Source: Plutella xylostella (Eukaryota > Arthropoda > Insecta > Lepidoptera > Plutellidae). From it: 64,000 bases of DNA. Shown piece by piece: positions 1 through 9,237 of the stretch. Where the stretch lies: the NCBI RefSeq assembly GCF_932276165.1, contig NC_064010.1:3286001-3350000 (forward strand), written 5' to 3'. Position numbers and translations under genes: made by a program. The notes under the pieces are model-generated. The model made no database searches. It saw only the letters and a list, made by a program, of their open reading frames with translations, and was not told the origin of the DNA. The stretch's first letter is position 1. Each line of letters begins with the position of its first letter.

Positions 1-47
1 CATCGGCTCAGTAGTCAGGTCACTAACCACTACGTCATTCAGTCGTC
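1..47 (-). mobile_element. SINE-A head fragment, cut by window edge
   Basis: Read on the minus strand this is the tRNA-like head of SINE-A: GACGACTGAATGACGTAGTG, then the segment up to the start of the B box. It matches the heads at 2959 and 33966 with a few substitutions. The rest of the element lies outside the window or is lost. Confidence 0.8.
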
Positions 48-216
48 AGTATATAATAAATATGGATGAATTATAATCACAAGGCCAAGGGATTGTAAAG
101 GCAGAAGTTATTGATGCATTATTATGTACATTTCTAATACCCGACGTACGAAATTAGAATAACCAAATACTACTCGATAAGAATACTAAAGTGGGCTCGT
201 TAGTACAAGAGGCCAG

Positions 217-502
217 GAGGGTAACTCTATACTGACGAAAAACGAACGATCGAGAGCTGTCGAGCTATAGACACGTTTAATACAACGAGATAGAGTCGTG
301 GCTCGCGCAGCAGCGCTCCGAAACTTCATGTGAAATAGACCACGACCAAGGGTTGGCTGGAAGAAATTGCTTTTGGCAATAAGCCCGCCTTTGTGTACTA
401 ACCTCTTCTTAATTTGTATTTTGTCTTTGTATGTTATTTTTTAAGTATGCAATAAAGTGTCTATTAATAATTAAATAAATAAATAGATAGAGTAACCCCC
501 AG
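217..502. mobile_element. MITE remnant with GGGTTACTCTAT-like ends, carrying a LINE tail
   Basis: The left end reads AGGGTAACTCTAT and the right end ATAGAGTAACCCCC, forming a short terminal inverted repeat. The segment ACGAAAAACGAACGATCGAG after the left end recurs at about 49895, where the same outer element was hit by other MITEs. A LINE 3' tail (351-486) occupies its right half. Confidence 0.5.
351..486 (+). mobile_element. CR1/Jockey-type LINE 3' tail (5'-truncated)
   Basis: The segment has GGCTGGAAGAAATTGC, a short stem TTGCTTTTGGCAA, a CCGCCTTTGT motif, then a T-rich stretch and GCAATAAAGTG followed by TAAA repeats. The same tail follows the reverse-transcriptase fragment at 62735-63571 on the minus strand, which identifies it as the 3' end of that LINE type. 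Confidence 0.7.
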
Positions 503-547
503 GTCCTTGTAAAGTACTTAATTTTTTTTTCATATTATGTTCAAGAT

Positions 548-712
548 AGTAATCCCCTAAGGGGTGGTCCGAAGTGATTCGTAAGTGAGTCACCCACTTT
601 TCGTAGTATATTTTTGAAAGGCTGCGAGCCGTATTGCTGTTTCGTAGTGAGTATTAAATTACTGGAGACGATAAGGTTCGCAGCCTATTAGTTGAGTACA
701 AAAATGCACAGG
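548..712 (-). mobile_element. SINE-C 3' half, diverged
   Basis: On the minus strand this contains the SINE-C tail elements in order: a GGCTGCGAACC segment, GAAAAGTGGGTGACTCAC, and a CCCCTTAGGGGATTA segment. It aligns by eye with 26566-26665 and 32580-32680. The tRNA-like head is absent. Confidence 0.5.
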
Positions 713-717
713 GAAAA

Positions 718-989
718 GACGGTCGAATGGCGTAGTGGTTAGTGGCCCTGACTGCTATGCCGAAGGTCCCGGGTTCTATTCCCGGCTGGGGCAGATATTT
801 GTTTAAAGACAGATATTTGTACTCGGGTCTTGGGTGTTGATATTTATTTATTTAATATGTATCTACATATCTTTGTATTTGTGTAGATATATCAGCTGTC
901 CGATACTCATAACACAGGTTCTGCCTAGCTTGGAGTCGGATGGCCGTGTGTGAGATGTCCCCACATATATTTATATTTATTTATTTATA
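718..989 (+). mobile_element. SINE-A2, near full length
   Basis: A tRNA-derived head carries an A-box-like TGGCGTAGTGG and a B box GGTTCTATTCC. It is followed by TGGGGCAGATATTTGT and a body ending with GCTTGGAGTCGGATGGCC, TGTGAGATGTCCCCACATA and a TATTTA-rich tail. SINE-A2 shares its head with SINE-A but has a different 3' body. Other copies lie at 32784, 50478 and, as a tail only, 40170. Confidence 0.85.
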
Positions 990-1020
990 AAGCGAGTGAA
1001 TCACTAGCAAGTCTCCTCTG

Positions 1021-1143
1021 GCTAGCACGGGGCTCAATTAAGACGTGACAAAAGTTTTGCATCGTGCTCATTCACATTGCGCAGCCTCAAGAGTGAACGC
1101 GACGTAGAATTTTTGTCACGTCTTAATTGCGCCTCGTGCTAGC
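1021..1143. mobile_element. MITE-A, palindromic element
   Basis: The arms of about 33 bp begin GCTAGCACGGGGCTC and contain AATTAAGACGTGACAAAA. They are inverted at 1111-1143. A second copy lies at 54038-54162 and a decayed one at 51975-52110. There is no coding capacity. Confidence 0.75.
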
Positions 1144-1352
1144 CCTTCTGATTACCCCTTCGAGGATAATAATCGTGAGTATAATTATGTATATGTATGT
1201 AATGCCCCGGAAGGCAATGATGTAATCTAAGAACTAGTTAGCTATCTCGCTCACTCATCAAGACGGATGGCGACCATCCATCATCGTCTCTCTCATTCGG
1301 AGACATCTGCAATGTGGTTGATGAAGAAGTAAGTTATCTTCTAATAAACTTA

Positions 1353-1690
1353 CTCTTACGAGCAATGAAAAAGTTACATTGAGAACAGACCCCTCAGCAT
1401 GAATTTTCATCGTGAACGTGACGTGAAATTACTCTATGAATTTTGTAGGGAAATTTTAGTTCTGCTACCGACCGCCAGGGGCGCTGTTCATATTTTCATA
1501 CAAAATTACTCGATGAATTCTACTTCACGTTCACGATAGGCTAGCTAAATGACCCCGTCTGCAATATTGAAGTAAGTTTAACAGCGCATAATAATATTTA
1601 CCAAACAAAAATGTAAACATTTAAGTTAAAGATTTAACTTAAATGTTTAAAAAAAAGCGTACTTTGGAACTTTTTTATTGTTGACCAGTG
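1353..1690. mobile_element. MITE-G, TA-flanked, carrying a nested foldback
   Basis: The left end CTCTTACGAGCAATGAAAAA and the right end ...TTTTTTATTGTTGACCAGTG are diverged versions of the MITE-G termini seen intact at 37323-37553. TA lies on both sides (1351-1352 and 1691-1692). A second inverted-repeat element (1409-1537) is nested in it. The TA-flanked inverted-repeat structure suggests a Tc1/mariner-type parent. Confidence 0.6.
1409..1537. mobile_element. Foldback MITE nested in MITE-G
   Basis: The inverted arms begin ATCGTGAACGTGA and reach a centre containing ACCGCCAGGGGCGCTG. A related centre, ACCGACAGGGGCGCTG, occurs in the MITE at 2521-2695, so the two elements are probably relatives with different ends. 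Confidence 0.65.
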
Positions 1691-1692
1691 TA

Positions 1693-1898
1693 TCCTAACT
1701 AATATTATAAATGCGAAAGTAACTGTGTCTGTCTGTCTATCTGTCTGCTACTCTTTCACGCCAAAACTACTGAACGGATTTGAATGAAATTTGGTATACA
1801 TACGGTCTAGACCCTGGGAAAGAACATAGGCTACTTTTATCCCGGAATTCCCACGGGAAAACTTTTTAAGGCGAAGCGAAGCGCGCGGGAACAGCTAG
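1693..1898 (+). mobile_element. Helitron-like nonautonomous element
   Basis: It starts TCCTAACTAATATTATAAAT, has a CTGT/TCTG microsatellite near the 5' end, and ends GGGAACAGCTAG. It is flanked by A (1692) and T (1899). TC...CTAG ends and insertion between A and T are the established Helitron signature. A 3' hairpin is not obvious. At least eight further copies or relatives occur in the window. The class assignment is inference from the ends only. Confidence 0.75.
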
Positions 1899-2116
1899 TA
1901 TTATATGTTAATTACTTCTACCGTTTTACTTACTACACCATCCTTTCAGACACTTTTCAAATGGACTTAATGGAGCATTCCTTTAATGGATTTAGGCCTT
2001 GGTCGAAGGCACGACAAATGCTTTACTGGACGTAGCCTTTTGACTTTGGCTATAATTCTATGTTTAGGTGTAAACACCTTTGGGGTTCCGTATTCTCAAT
2101 GATCATGATGATGATG

Positions 2117-2195
2117 CAGTGGTTATTGACTCTGGCTGCTGTGCTGAGGGTCTTGGGTTTAACCCCTGGCCGAGGCAGATAATTATGGTCTTAGG
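2117..2195 (+). mobile_element. tRNA-like SINE head fragment
   Basis: GTGGTTATTGACTCTGGCTG is followed by the B-box-like GGGTTTAACCCCTGGCC and GAGGCAGATAATTATGG. It resembles the head at 42240 more than SINE-A. No complete body follows. Confidence 0.5.
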
Positions 2196-2198
2196 TGA

Positions 2199-2251
2199 TA
2201 CTTAGATTTTTAACCGACCTCGAAAAAAGTAGGCGGTTCTCAATTAGTTTT
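2199..2251 (+). repeat. TTTTTAACCGAC repeat fragment
   Basis: TTTTTAACCGACCTCGAAAA plus GGCGGTTCTCAATT recurs in better form at 35189-35236. It is a dispersed repeat of unknown class, too short to place. Confidence 0.5.
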
Positions 2252-2520
2252 TTTTAGCGATATTTTCTGCAGTTATGAGAAGATTTTGTAAATTAATTGT
2301 TGTGTAATATCTCCAGCCTGCCAAGCGTGGAGGTTACGGCACTAACTGCAAAGGACTACGTACTAAAATTACGTGCTTGGTTTCATAGTTTGGTTATATC
2401 CTGTAGCCACCACTACAGGATGTTAAAAAAAGAGATAGTAATGGAGCTGACTCGGGAAGTCAAACTTTAAAAAGTTTCAGAACAAAGGATGTTTAAAATG
2501 ACCCACTGAGTCACTTCCTG

Positions 2521-2695
2521 TGTGCGTATCACGAGTGTTGTCGACTTAATTTGATAGCTGCAAGTCACTGGAATTTGAGTATGAGATTTATTAGTTTCTA
2601 ACGTTACCGACAGGGGCGCTGATCAAGATGTCATACAAATTGCTACCGAATTACGCTACCGACTTAAGTCGACTGCTGTACTCGTGATTCGCACA
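2521..2695. mobile_element. MITE with TGTGCG(A/T)ATCACGAGT ends
   Basis: The left end TGTGCGTATCACGAGT and the right end ACTCGTGATTCGCACA are inverted. CTG occurs on both sides (2518-2520 and 2696-2698), a possible 3-bp duplication. The centre ACCGACAGGGGCGCTG links it to the nested element at 1409-1537. Confidence 0.6.
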
Positions 2696-2958
2696 CTGTT
2701 GGCCAATTTATATTTAACTGATAAAACGAGTGATTTTACCTATTTCCGTTCCGATTTTACACGAACAATAATCAAAACATCGAAGTCGAACCACTTACAT
2801 TACATTAAATTTGTATTTATTATTCTCAAGTTGACAAAACAAGCACTTCTGCACGTTCTGTTTAAGTATTGTTTTGTCAGAGGGCCAAGGGCTGATTATT
2901 TGAATGTTTCCACGGTATTAAACGGTTAGAAAGAAATAAATAAAGAGTGATTGCAACC

Positions 2959-3218
2959 AACGAACGACCGAATGGCGTAGTGGTTAGTAACCCTGACTAC
3001 TGAGCCGAAGGTCCCGGGTACGATTACCGTCTGGGGCAGATATTTGTTTAAACACAGATATTTTTTCTCGGGTCTTGAATGTGCCCGTAAAATGGCAATA
3101 GGCCCGCCCCCTATTACATTGGGACTAACATAACACTATCGAAAAGTGGGAGCAGCAATGCACCTCTGCCTACCCCGCAAGGGAGTACATTAGTACAAGG
3201 TGTGAGTGTTTGTGTTTT
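2959..3218 (+). mobile_element. SINE-A, complete, with 9-bp target duplication
   Basis: The tRNA-like head (GGCGTAGTGG; the B box is mutated to GGTACGATTACC) is followed by the SINE-A body, including CCCCCTATTACATTGGGACT and CTACCCCGCAAGGGAGTACA. ATTGCAACC flanks the element at 2950-2958 and 3219-3227, the expected product of LINE-driven insertion. Confidence 0.85.
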
Positions 3219-3550
3219 ATTGCAACCGTCTTTTGTTTTCAGATCTCTCGTCTCGCTCACTCTTGCGCATCCGTCCCTTTCATTCATCGTCATAGATTAA
3301 TATTTTTTACCTATTTACTTTGCTTTCCGTTTTATTCCCAAAATAATATTGCCTGAAATAGTACAAGTTACTATCTTTTTTATTTACCCAAGTAATACCA
3401 TCACCACCCTTCCTTACCCAATGACGCTGAAGGCAATAATTTAATTCCCTACTTACTCGATCGTTCTAGCAGCTGCTACATCGACAGCTGGGTCTTACCT
3501 GTGAGACAAAATAAAATAATGTTAGTGTTATTTTATTATACCTAATACTT
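3219..3550. other. Unassigned AT-rich spacer
   Basis: No repeat or coding signal is recognised. The open frame that spans part of it lacks any known motif. Confidence 0.4.
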
Positions 3551-3789
3551 AAATAAATAAATATGTGGAGACATCTCATATAAGCCTGTGATATAAGTAT
3601 CGGATATAAGTATGAGATACATCTACACAAATACATAAATATACACAATAATATGAAATAGATAAACGAAAACCAGACACAAGGCAAACACAAATACTCA
3701 TCACACAGATGTTTGCCCTGGGTAGGATTCGAACCCGCGGCCCCAAGCTTCGGCAGCAGCTTTAATACCGCCTTAGCTACGGTTCCGTC
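3551..3789 (-). mobile_element. SINE-A2-like element, diverged
   Basis: On the minus strand the head contains GGTTCGAATCCTACCCAGGG. The body shares TGATGAGTATTTGTG, TATTTGTGTAGATG and GAGATGTCTCCACATA with SINE-A2, ending in TAAATAAAT-type sequence. Its A-box side is further from the SINE-A2 consensus, so it may be a subfamily. Confidence 0.6.
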
Positions 3790-3878
3790 ATATACTGAAA
3801 CCTAGAACCTTCGCCATGAATGCACTTTAGCAACCCGCCTCACCATTCGGGCATCTACCAAGAAGAATCTAACCTTGA

Positions 3879-3966
3879 AGTCTGTTTTTTAATCTCAGAT
3901 ACTAAATTGACAGATGATGAACCGTTTAGAATCTGTCAATTTAGTATCTGAGATTAAAAAACAGAC
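3879..3966. mobile_element. MITE-B minimal foldback
   Basis: Two arms of about 36 bp (GTCTGTTTTTTAATCTCAGA onward) are nearly perfect inverted copies around a short loop. Longer relatives occur at 25047-25465 and 52667-52948, and one arm at 39020-39106. This is probably the internally deleted form. Confidence 0.8.
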
Positions 3967-4236
3967 CTTAGGTACTGTACCTCTTCCCTCAATCAATCGA
4001 ATTACTTCGAACATGGCTTATAGGCTGAGACCGCAGTTCTGATTGGCCAATTAAGACTCCTTGTGGGTTGGGTAATTTTCTAATTGCTTAGACATAGTTG
4101 ATAGTGCTTTTCAAATGCAAATGGGTAAGTATGGCCTGTTTCGCTTGGGCTCTTATTTTGCATTGGTTCAGTTGTCATTAGGTTTTGAAATTAAAGCTGC
4201 GTACAGACCGGACCAACGAACGCCCAACGAACGCCC

Positions 4237-4377
4237 TGAAGTGTGTATGTAACCTACGTATCTTAGTGTGTGTATTACTCATAGCCAAAGCTCTATGTCT
4301 ACCCTTATTTGGACATTTAATAAACGTCACTCGAAGAATTCGGTTGTTTCACTGATATCCTAAAGAGCCCCACTTCA
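4237..4377 (+). repeat. 5' LTR of the Gypsy-type element
   Basis: It starts TGAAGTGTGTATG and ends AGCCCCACTTCA, with a 7-bp terminal inversion TGAAGTG/CACTTCA. It contains a TTAATAAACG segment that may act in polyadenylation. By eye it differs from the 3' LTR at six of 141 positions. Confidence 0.9.
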
Positions 4378-4395
4378 TGGCGATTCTGCCGAAAG
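4378..4395 (+). promoter_or_regulatory. Primer-binding site
   Basis: TGGCGATTCTGCC begins directly after the 5' LTR, where Gypsy-type elements bind the 3' end of a host tRNA. Which tRNA was not determined. Confidence 0.6.
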
Positions 4396-4462
4396 TAAAA
4401 TATAAAAATAAAGTCAAAAGTGAACTAAAGTGAATTTTACGTAAACTCTTCGAACTTTAACC

Positions 4463-4687
4463 ATGGGGAAGACAATGTCCAAGGAGGAAATTATCATCGC
4501 ACAAAATGCAGCTGGCGGAGGAAATAGTGCGTCAATCAAACAAATTAAACTACACCTAAGTGCCATGACCATCATATTCACGGTCATCATGTGCGTGTTG
4601 CTGCTTGCTGGATGCTAATTTCTGCTGAAAATGTACAAAAAATGCCACGTCCAATGGATAAGTGGCCTGATCAACCACGAGTCGTAG
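4463..4687 (+). pseudogene. Short MG-start membrane-type ORF of the Gypsy element, interrupted
   Basis: The frame opens with MGKTMSKEEI, a glycine-2 context like an N-myristoylation signal. A hydrophobic stretch near residues 34-50 looks like one membrane segment. An in-frame TAA (4616-4618) follows residue 51. The frame stays open afterwards for 22 codons with a basic, cysteine-containing end and then TAG (4685-4687). I take it as one small protein cut by a nonsense change. It lies 85 bp after the LTR. I do not know its function. Confidence 0.5.
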
Positions 4688-4690
4688 ACA

Positions 4691-5937
4691 TACTAAAGAA
4701 ACCGTATGATTCAGTAGAGATGATCTTTATGAAAGAAGAAGAATTACAAAAGTTAAGAAATAAAAATGAAATAAGAGAAGAGTATGAATGTTTTTCAATA
4801 ATTGAGAAGAAAGGAGCTCTTTGTATATCTTAATTTCAAGGCATGTTTCTCACGATCTGAGTTTGTGCAAAAATTAAGTTGGTATTGTGAACAAGTTAAA
4901 TTGACATTAAAGAAATATGCATAGTAAAAACTAAAGATAATGTAGAATTTGTTAAAGATTTATGTAATGAAATAAAATTAAGAGAAAAATGGTCCGGACC
5001 ACGAATTTGCATTCTTAGAGGTGTTACGAGTATAACACAAGAAAATGAGAGGAACTTTATTCTTAATGACCTTAATTCTTACCATTTACTCCCAATAAGT
5101 GGACATGCAGGAGTGAGAAGAATGGTTAATAACATAAAACGACGATACTATTGGCCAAACATTTATAAAGACGTTCAGGAATATGTAAAGAAATGTTCGA
5201 AATGCCAGTTAATGAAGCATTCTCGACATACAAAACAACCAATGGAAATGACTAGCACAGCCAGTTCGGATTTTTAAAAGATATTTTTAGATTTAGTGGG
5301 CCCGTTAGATAAGGATATAGATGATACCTAACTGTTATATTTTAAGTATTCAGTGCGAATTAAGTAAATTTGTACTCGCTTATCCACTTAAAAATAAGGA
5401 AACGGTAACGGTTGCTAGGACTTTCTTAAACAATTTCATTTTAATCTTTGGTATTCCGAATATCATAGCCACTGACAGAGGAATCATCTACAATGAGTAA
5501 GGTAAGTAACCTACTTGGTATTCAAAAACTTACATCCACTTCATACCATCACCAATCAATTGGAGCACTCGAAAACGCACACAAACATCTAGGCTCATTT
5601 TTGAGAATTCAGTGTGAGAAGCACCATGACTCTTGGAGCTATTGGCTACCTTATTGGTGTTTTGGTTTTAACAACACTGTTCATACTGCAACAAAATACG
5701 ATACGCCTTACGAACTTGTTTTCTGAAATCCTAGTAATATTCATAGTAGAGTTATAGATGATAATAATACTGTATCGCCTTTATACATATAACCATGATG
5801 ATTATGCATTAAACCTTAAGTACCGTCTTCAAACAGCATGTAAAGACGCTCGAAATAATTTAGTTTTAAGTAAAGAAAAACAAAAACAATATTATGATAA
5901 GACAACAAATCCAATAGTATAAATATGAAAAAGACTC
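4691..5937 (+). pseudogene. Gypsy integrase remnant: zinc domain and catalytic core
   Basis: The first part (to 4833) is a charged segment typical of the linker before integrase. Between about 5085 and 5215 an H-H-C-C zinc motif is visible: YHLLP, SGHAG, a WPNIYKDV segment and CSKC. Next come DLVGPLD (first catalytic Asp region), a TDRG-like segment near 5473, and SYHHQSIGALENAH (catalytic Glu region, 5493-5726 frame), ending with WLPYWCFGFNNT. Several stops and frame changes separate these blocks. It is cut at 5937 by the LOA LINE and resumes at 12852. Confidence 0.8.
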
Positions 5938-6021
5938 TATCTATCTATCTATCATGGCGAGCTGATTTTCCGCATTTAGCCCCCAAGGTGGGCCATTATG
6001 CGTGAAATACCTATGGGGTGA

Positions 6022-7990
6022 CTAGCTATTAAGCCACCCAAGCTCACGCCAGAAAGCCAGTAGACGACCTAGGTTGCTCATGGCTTCCCGGAGGGACCCC
6101 GGAGATCCGAGGATTTTTGATCGTAGTGTCTCCACGCCTTTGCAATGTAACAAGACATGGGAAGCTGTTTCATCTTCCTCCATGCAACTTCTGCAAAGAG
6201 GAGTGGTGGAGATTTTCATGCGATATAGGTGTTTATTTAACCGGCAGTGGCCTGTTATGGTACTTATCACGACACGTAAGTTTGCTCTGTCCAAGCATAA
6301 TAATTTGCGTGTTAGTTTAGTATTAATTAGTGGTACAAAAGCTTTTGTTTGTTTGCACTCGGCACTGTTACTCCAGAGATTGGTGTGGCATTCTGTCGTT
6401 CGGGAACGTAACCAAGAGCGAATTTGGTTGAAAGGGATCGGTACTATCGGCTCTGGGCCTATTGGTGCAGTGTCAGATCCCTTTCGTGCAAGTTCATCAG
6501 CAGCGTCGTTCCCCAGCGACCCGCTGTGCCCTTTTATCCACTGGAGGGTTATGTTATTGTTTTGTGAGGCAAGCGATTCTAGAGCTGAGTGACACTCTAG
6601 TACTAGCCTCGAAGTTATAGTTTTGCTAGACAAAGCTAGCAGAACTGCAGCACTATCAGATAGGATACGAATACGTTGATTCGTAACCTTTCTAGATTTG
6701 ACTGCGTTAGCGGCCCGTGTAATAGCAACACATTCAGCCTGAAAGATTGTGTTGTATTTGCCTAGTGCCAGTGAAAAATGAATGTTTAGGTCATCCGAGT
6801 GGACACCAGCACCCGTACCTGACGTTTTTTTGGATCCATCAGTGTATATTCTCAGTTCATATATACTGGACTGATCTCTTGGTTCTTCATGCAATTGAAT
6901 GTTGTAGTGCCTATTAAATATATGGATAAGCGGAATTCGATCACCAATGGCTGCCATCATTGGTTGATGTTTTATGGCTTCCAACATAATGGATGTGTGT
7001 GACGCTGTTGAGTTATTTGCCCAGAGGCCAGCTGCTCTTAGTCTAAAAGCGGCGGCAGCTGCTTCCTGTTTCACCACGAGATGTAATGGTGGAAGGTCGA
7101 GAAGTACCTCGAGTGCGGCCGTGGGTGTTGATTTCATGCATCCTGTGATGGCTACACATGCAAGCCTTTGTAGCTTTTGCAGCTTGTTTTTTACTGAGCT
7201 AAGTTCTGTTCTGGGTCACCAGACTACAGAACCGTAAGTTATGGTACGTCGTATGACAGCTTTGTACAGCCATAATGTTAATTTTGGTTTAAGGCCCCAG
7301 GTTTTTCCTAACATTCGCTTACACTGCCAGAAAGCGATCGTAGCCTGTTTTATTTTGTTATCGAGATGTTTATTCCAGTTCAACTTGTTATCTAGCGTTA
7401 TGCCAAGATATTTCACTTCAGTTGAAAGTGTTAGTTGAGTACCAAATAATGTAGGCAAGCTCATGTTATTGAGTTTTCTCTTGTTAGTGAATAGGACTAA
7501 TTCTGTTTTACTGGGATTGACTTTTAGTCGATACTCCCTGCACCATTGCTCGACAATCTTCATTGCGGCCTGCATAACGCTACAATGAAGGTTCTCGAAT
7601 TTCCCACTAATGAGGATGGTGAGGTCATCTGCATAGCCGACTGTATAGAAGCCGCTGCTGTTGAGTCGTCTAAGGAGGTCGTCAACTACCAGATTCCACA
7701 GTAGAGGTGAAAGGACCCCGCCTTGAGGGCAGCCTTTAGCTACAATGCATCTGGTTGTCCCGTTTAGGTTGAGTTGTACTGCTCTTATTTTTAACATATT
7801 ATTTATCCAACCCCGTAGAGTAGGATTAACATTATATTTGGTTAAGGCAATGTTGATACTATCGAAGTTTGTTTTATCAAAGGCCCCTTCTATGTCTATA
7901 AAGGCACCTAGTGTTGATTCTTTGTTTGTTAGCGCACACTCAATTTTGTTCACTACGCTATGGAGTGCTGTTTCGGTCGATTTGCCAGCG
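6022..7990 (-). pseudogene. LOA ORF2, part 2: reverse transcriptase palm, RNase H, zinc knuckle
   Basis: The frame is open from the solo LTR junction (7990) to a TGA at 7216-7218, then in the same frame to TAG at 6022. The first segment carries FIDIEGAFDK (catalytic Asp), GCPQGGVLSP and the YADD box (residues 107-110 of the 245-codon stretch read from 7953). The second carries RNase H with TDGSK (D100 counted from 7137), E135 in QAECVAI, D161 in LSDSAA and D211 in GNDAADELA. A CX2CX8HX4C-like knuckle follows (CRSCMEEDETASHVLLHC). The TGA stands where a second Trp would continue VVW, so a TGG-to-TGA change is likely. This is otherwise well preserved. Confidence 0.85.
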
Positions 7991-9237
7991 TGTAACGTTA
8001 TTTATTTCTTCCAAATAAATAACTTACATATTAGTAAATAACGTCATAATTTAATTGTAAATTCCCTTTTTAAAAGTATCGACTTTATCGATAACTTAAT
8101 CTTCGCGTCGATAATTCTTCAAATTATCGACGCGTTCCCATCCCTAGCCAGCGAAGCGGTCTTTTGTTCATGTCCCCACTATCGCGGCAGCCCCACTCGG
8201 TGACCACTGGCTCTCGATCATTCGTCCACGGGCTACGGCATCGACTGCGCGTGACCCTACCTCACGGCAGTCCTCTAGGTGCCTAGCCCGCTCTAAAGTG
8301 TCGAATGACCTAGACCTTACCAGTGGTACCTTGTGCGTGTCTTCCCCAATATCGGGTAAGTGTGATCAGACTTGCTTAGCTCATTTTAGGAACCTATTTG
8401 TAATTTAAACTTGTACTAATCGTATTTAAAAGTGTTAATTTCAATTTGTTTAACGTAGCTTCCTTTCTTGTTTTATTCGCTTGCTTACGCGTTAGCTAGC
8501 TTAACTAACTGCGCACTTATAGCAGCCAAGATGGCGGACATGCAATTACGCATTATCATTTAGACATTCCATCATCATCAGCTTTTATATTTCTTTTATT
8601 TTAATTACGCTAGCTTGCCTAAATGCATTAACGTAGTTTTATTCCAAATTATGCTGCAGCTAGTGTACCGCTTTCGGCCTTTCCTTATTATTACTATTTC
8701 TTATTTAATTAATGTTAGGTATTCCGTTCTGGTTTCCACTGCCGCCTCAATCAAGTTAGATTAGGTGCTCTTCTGTAGGTTTTGATGACGGTATGTGGAA
8801 CCTAGATGATAACTGTGTACTGATGCGTTGGATTTCTATCTATTCCAGGGTCCACGGTACGGTTTACCGACTCCGCGGTTCACCTACGTGGCTTCTACGG
8901 CTCGCCCTCTACGTGCTGGTTCGGCAACCCCCTACCTTTGTGTTGCTGACCACGCCGCGCAGCCGAGCTACACGCCACGCGCACGCAACGGCCACGTGAC
9001 CTGCCTGCCTACCTACCTGGGCACTGGAGAAGAGGACTTCCACGCCGGTCGCGTTATCGGGATTCCACGCCGATACTCTTCGACTCAGGGGAGTCCCTAT
9101 CCGTGCCAACTGAAAACTGACTGATCGTGTAGTGTAGGCCTAACCCACGTTGACCTTTAAATAAATTTGTGTCAAGCTGAACCCTGGCTTCTCATTTCAT
9201 CTCACCTCTTAGCTAGCCATTTTTCATAAGCGCGACA
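7991..9237 (+). mobile_element. Solo LTR, 1,247 bp, in LOA ORF2
   Basis: It begins TGTAACG and ends GCGACA, flanked by AGCG at 7987-7990 and 9238-9241. Removing it plus one AGCG rejoins the ORF2 frame. A single LTR with TG...CA ends and a 4-bp duplication is the usual product of recombination between two LTRs. An AAATAAATTT near 9160 in a T/G-rich context suggests plus-strand orientation. Open frames at 8793-9124 lack recognisable domains. A 4-bp duplication favours a Gypsy-type parent. Confidence 0.8.

Noticed and set aside
3711..3790. tRNA-like sequences with A and B boxes (also at 17088, 38580, 45692 and others)
   Set aside because: They lack a full cloverleaf and acceptor stem, recur with attached SINE bodies, tails and target duplications, and are SINE heads rather than tRNA genes.
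6074..6592. 172-codon plus-strand frame over the RNase H region
   Set aside because: It is the antisense shadow of LOA ORF2, which has clear motifs on the minus strand.
8793..9124. Overlapping open frames in the solo LTR
   Set aside because: GC-rich local composition opens several frames at once. There is no domain, and the region is explained as LTR.
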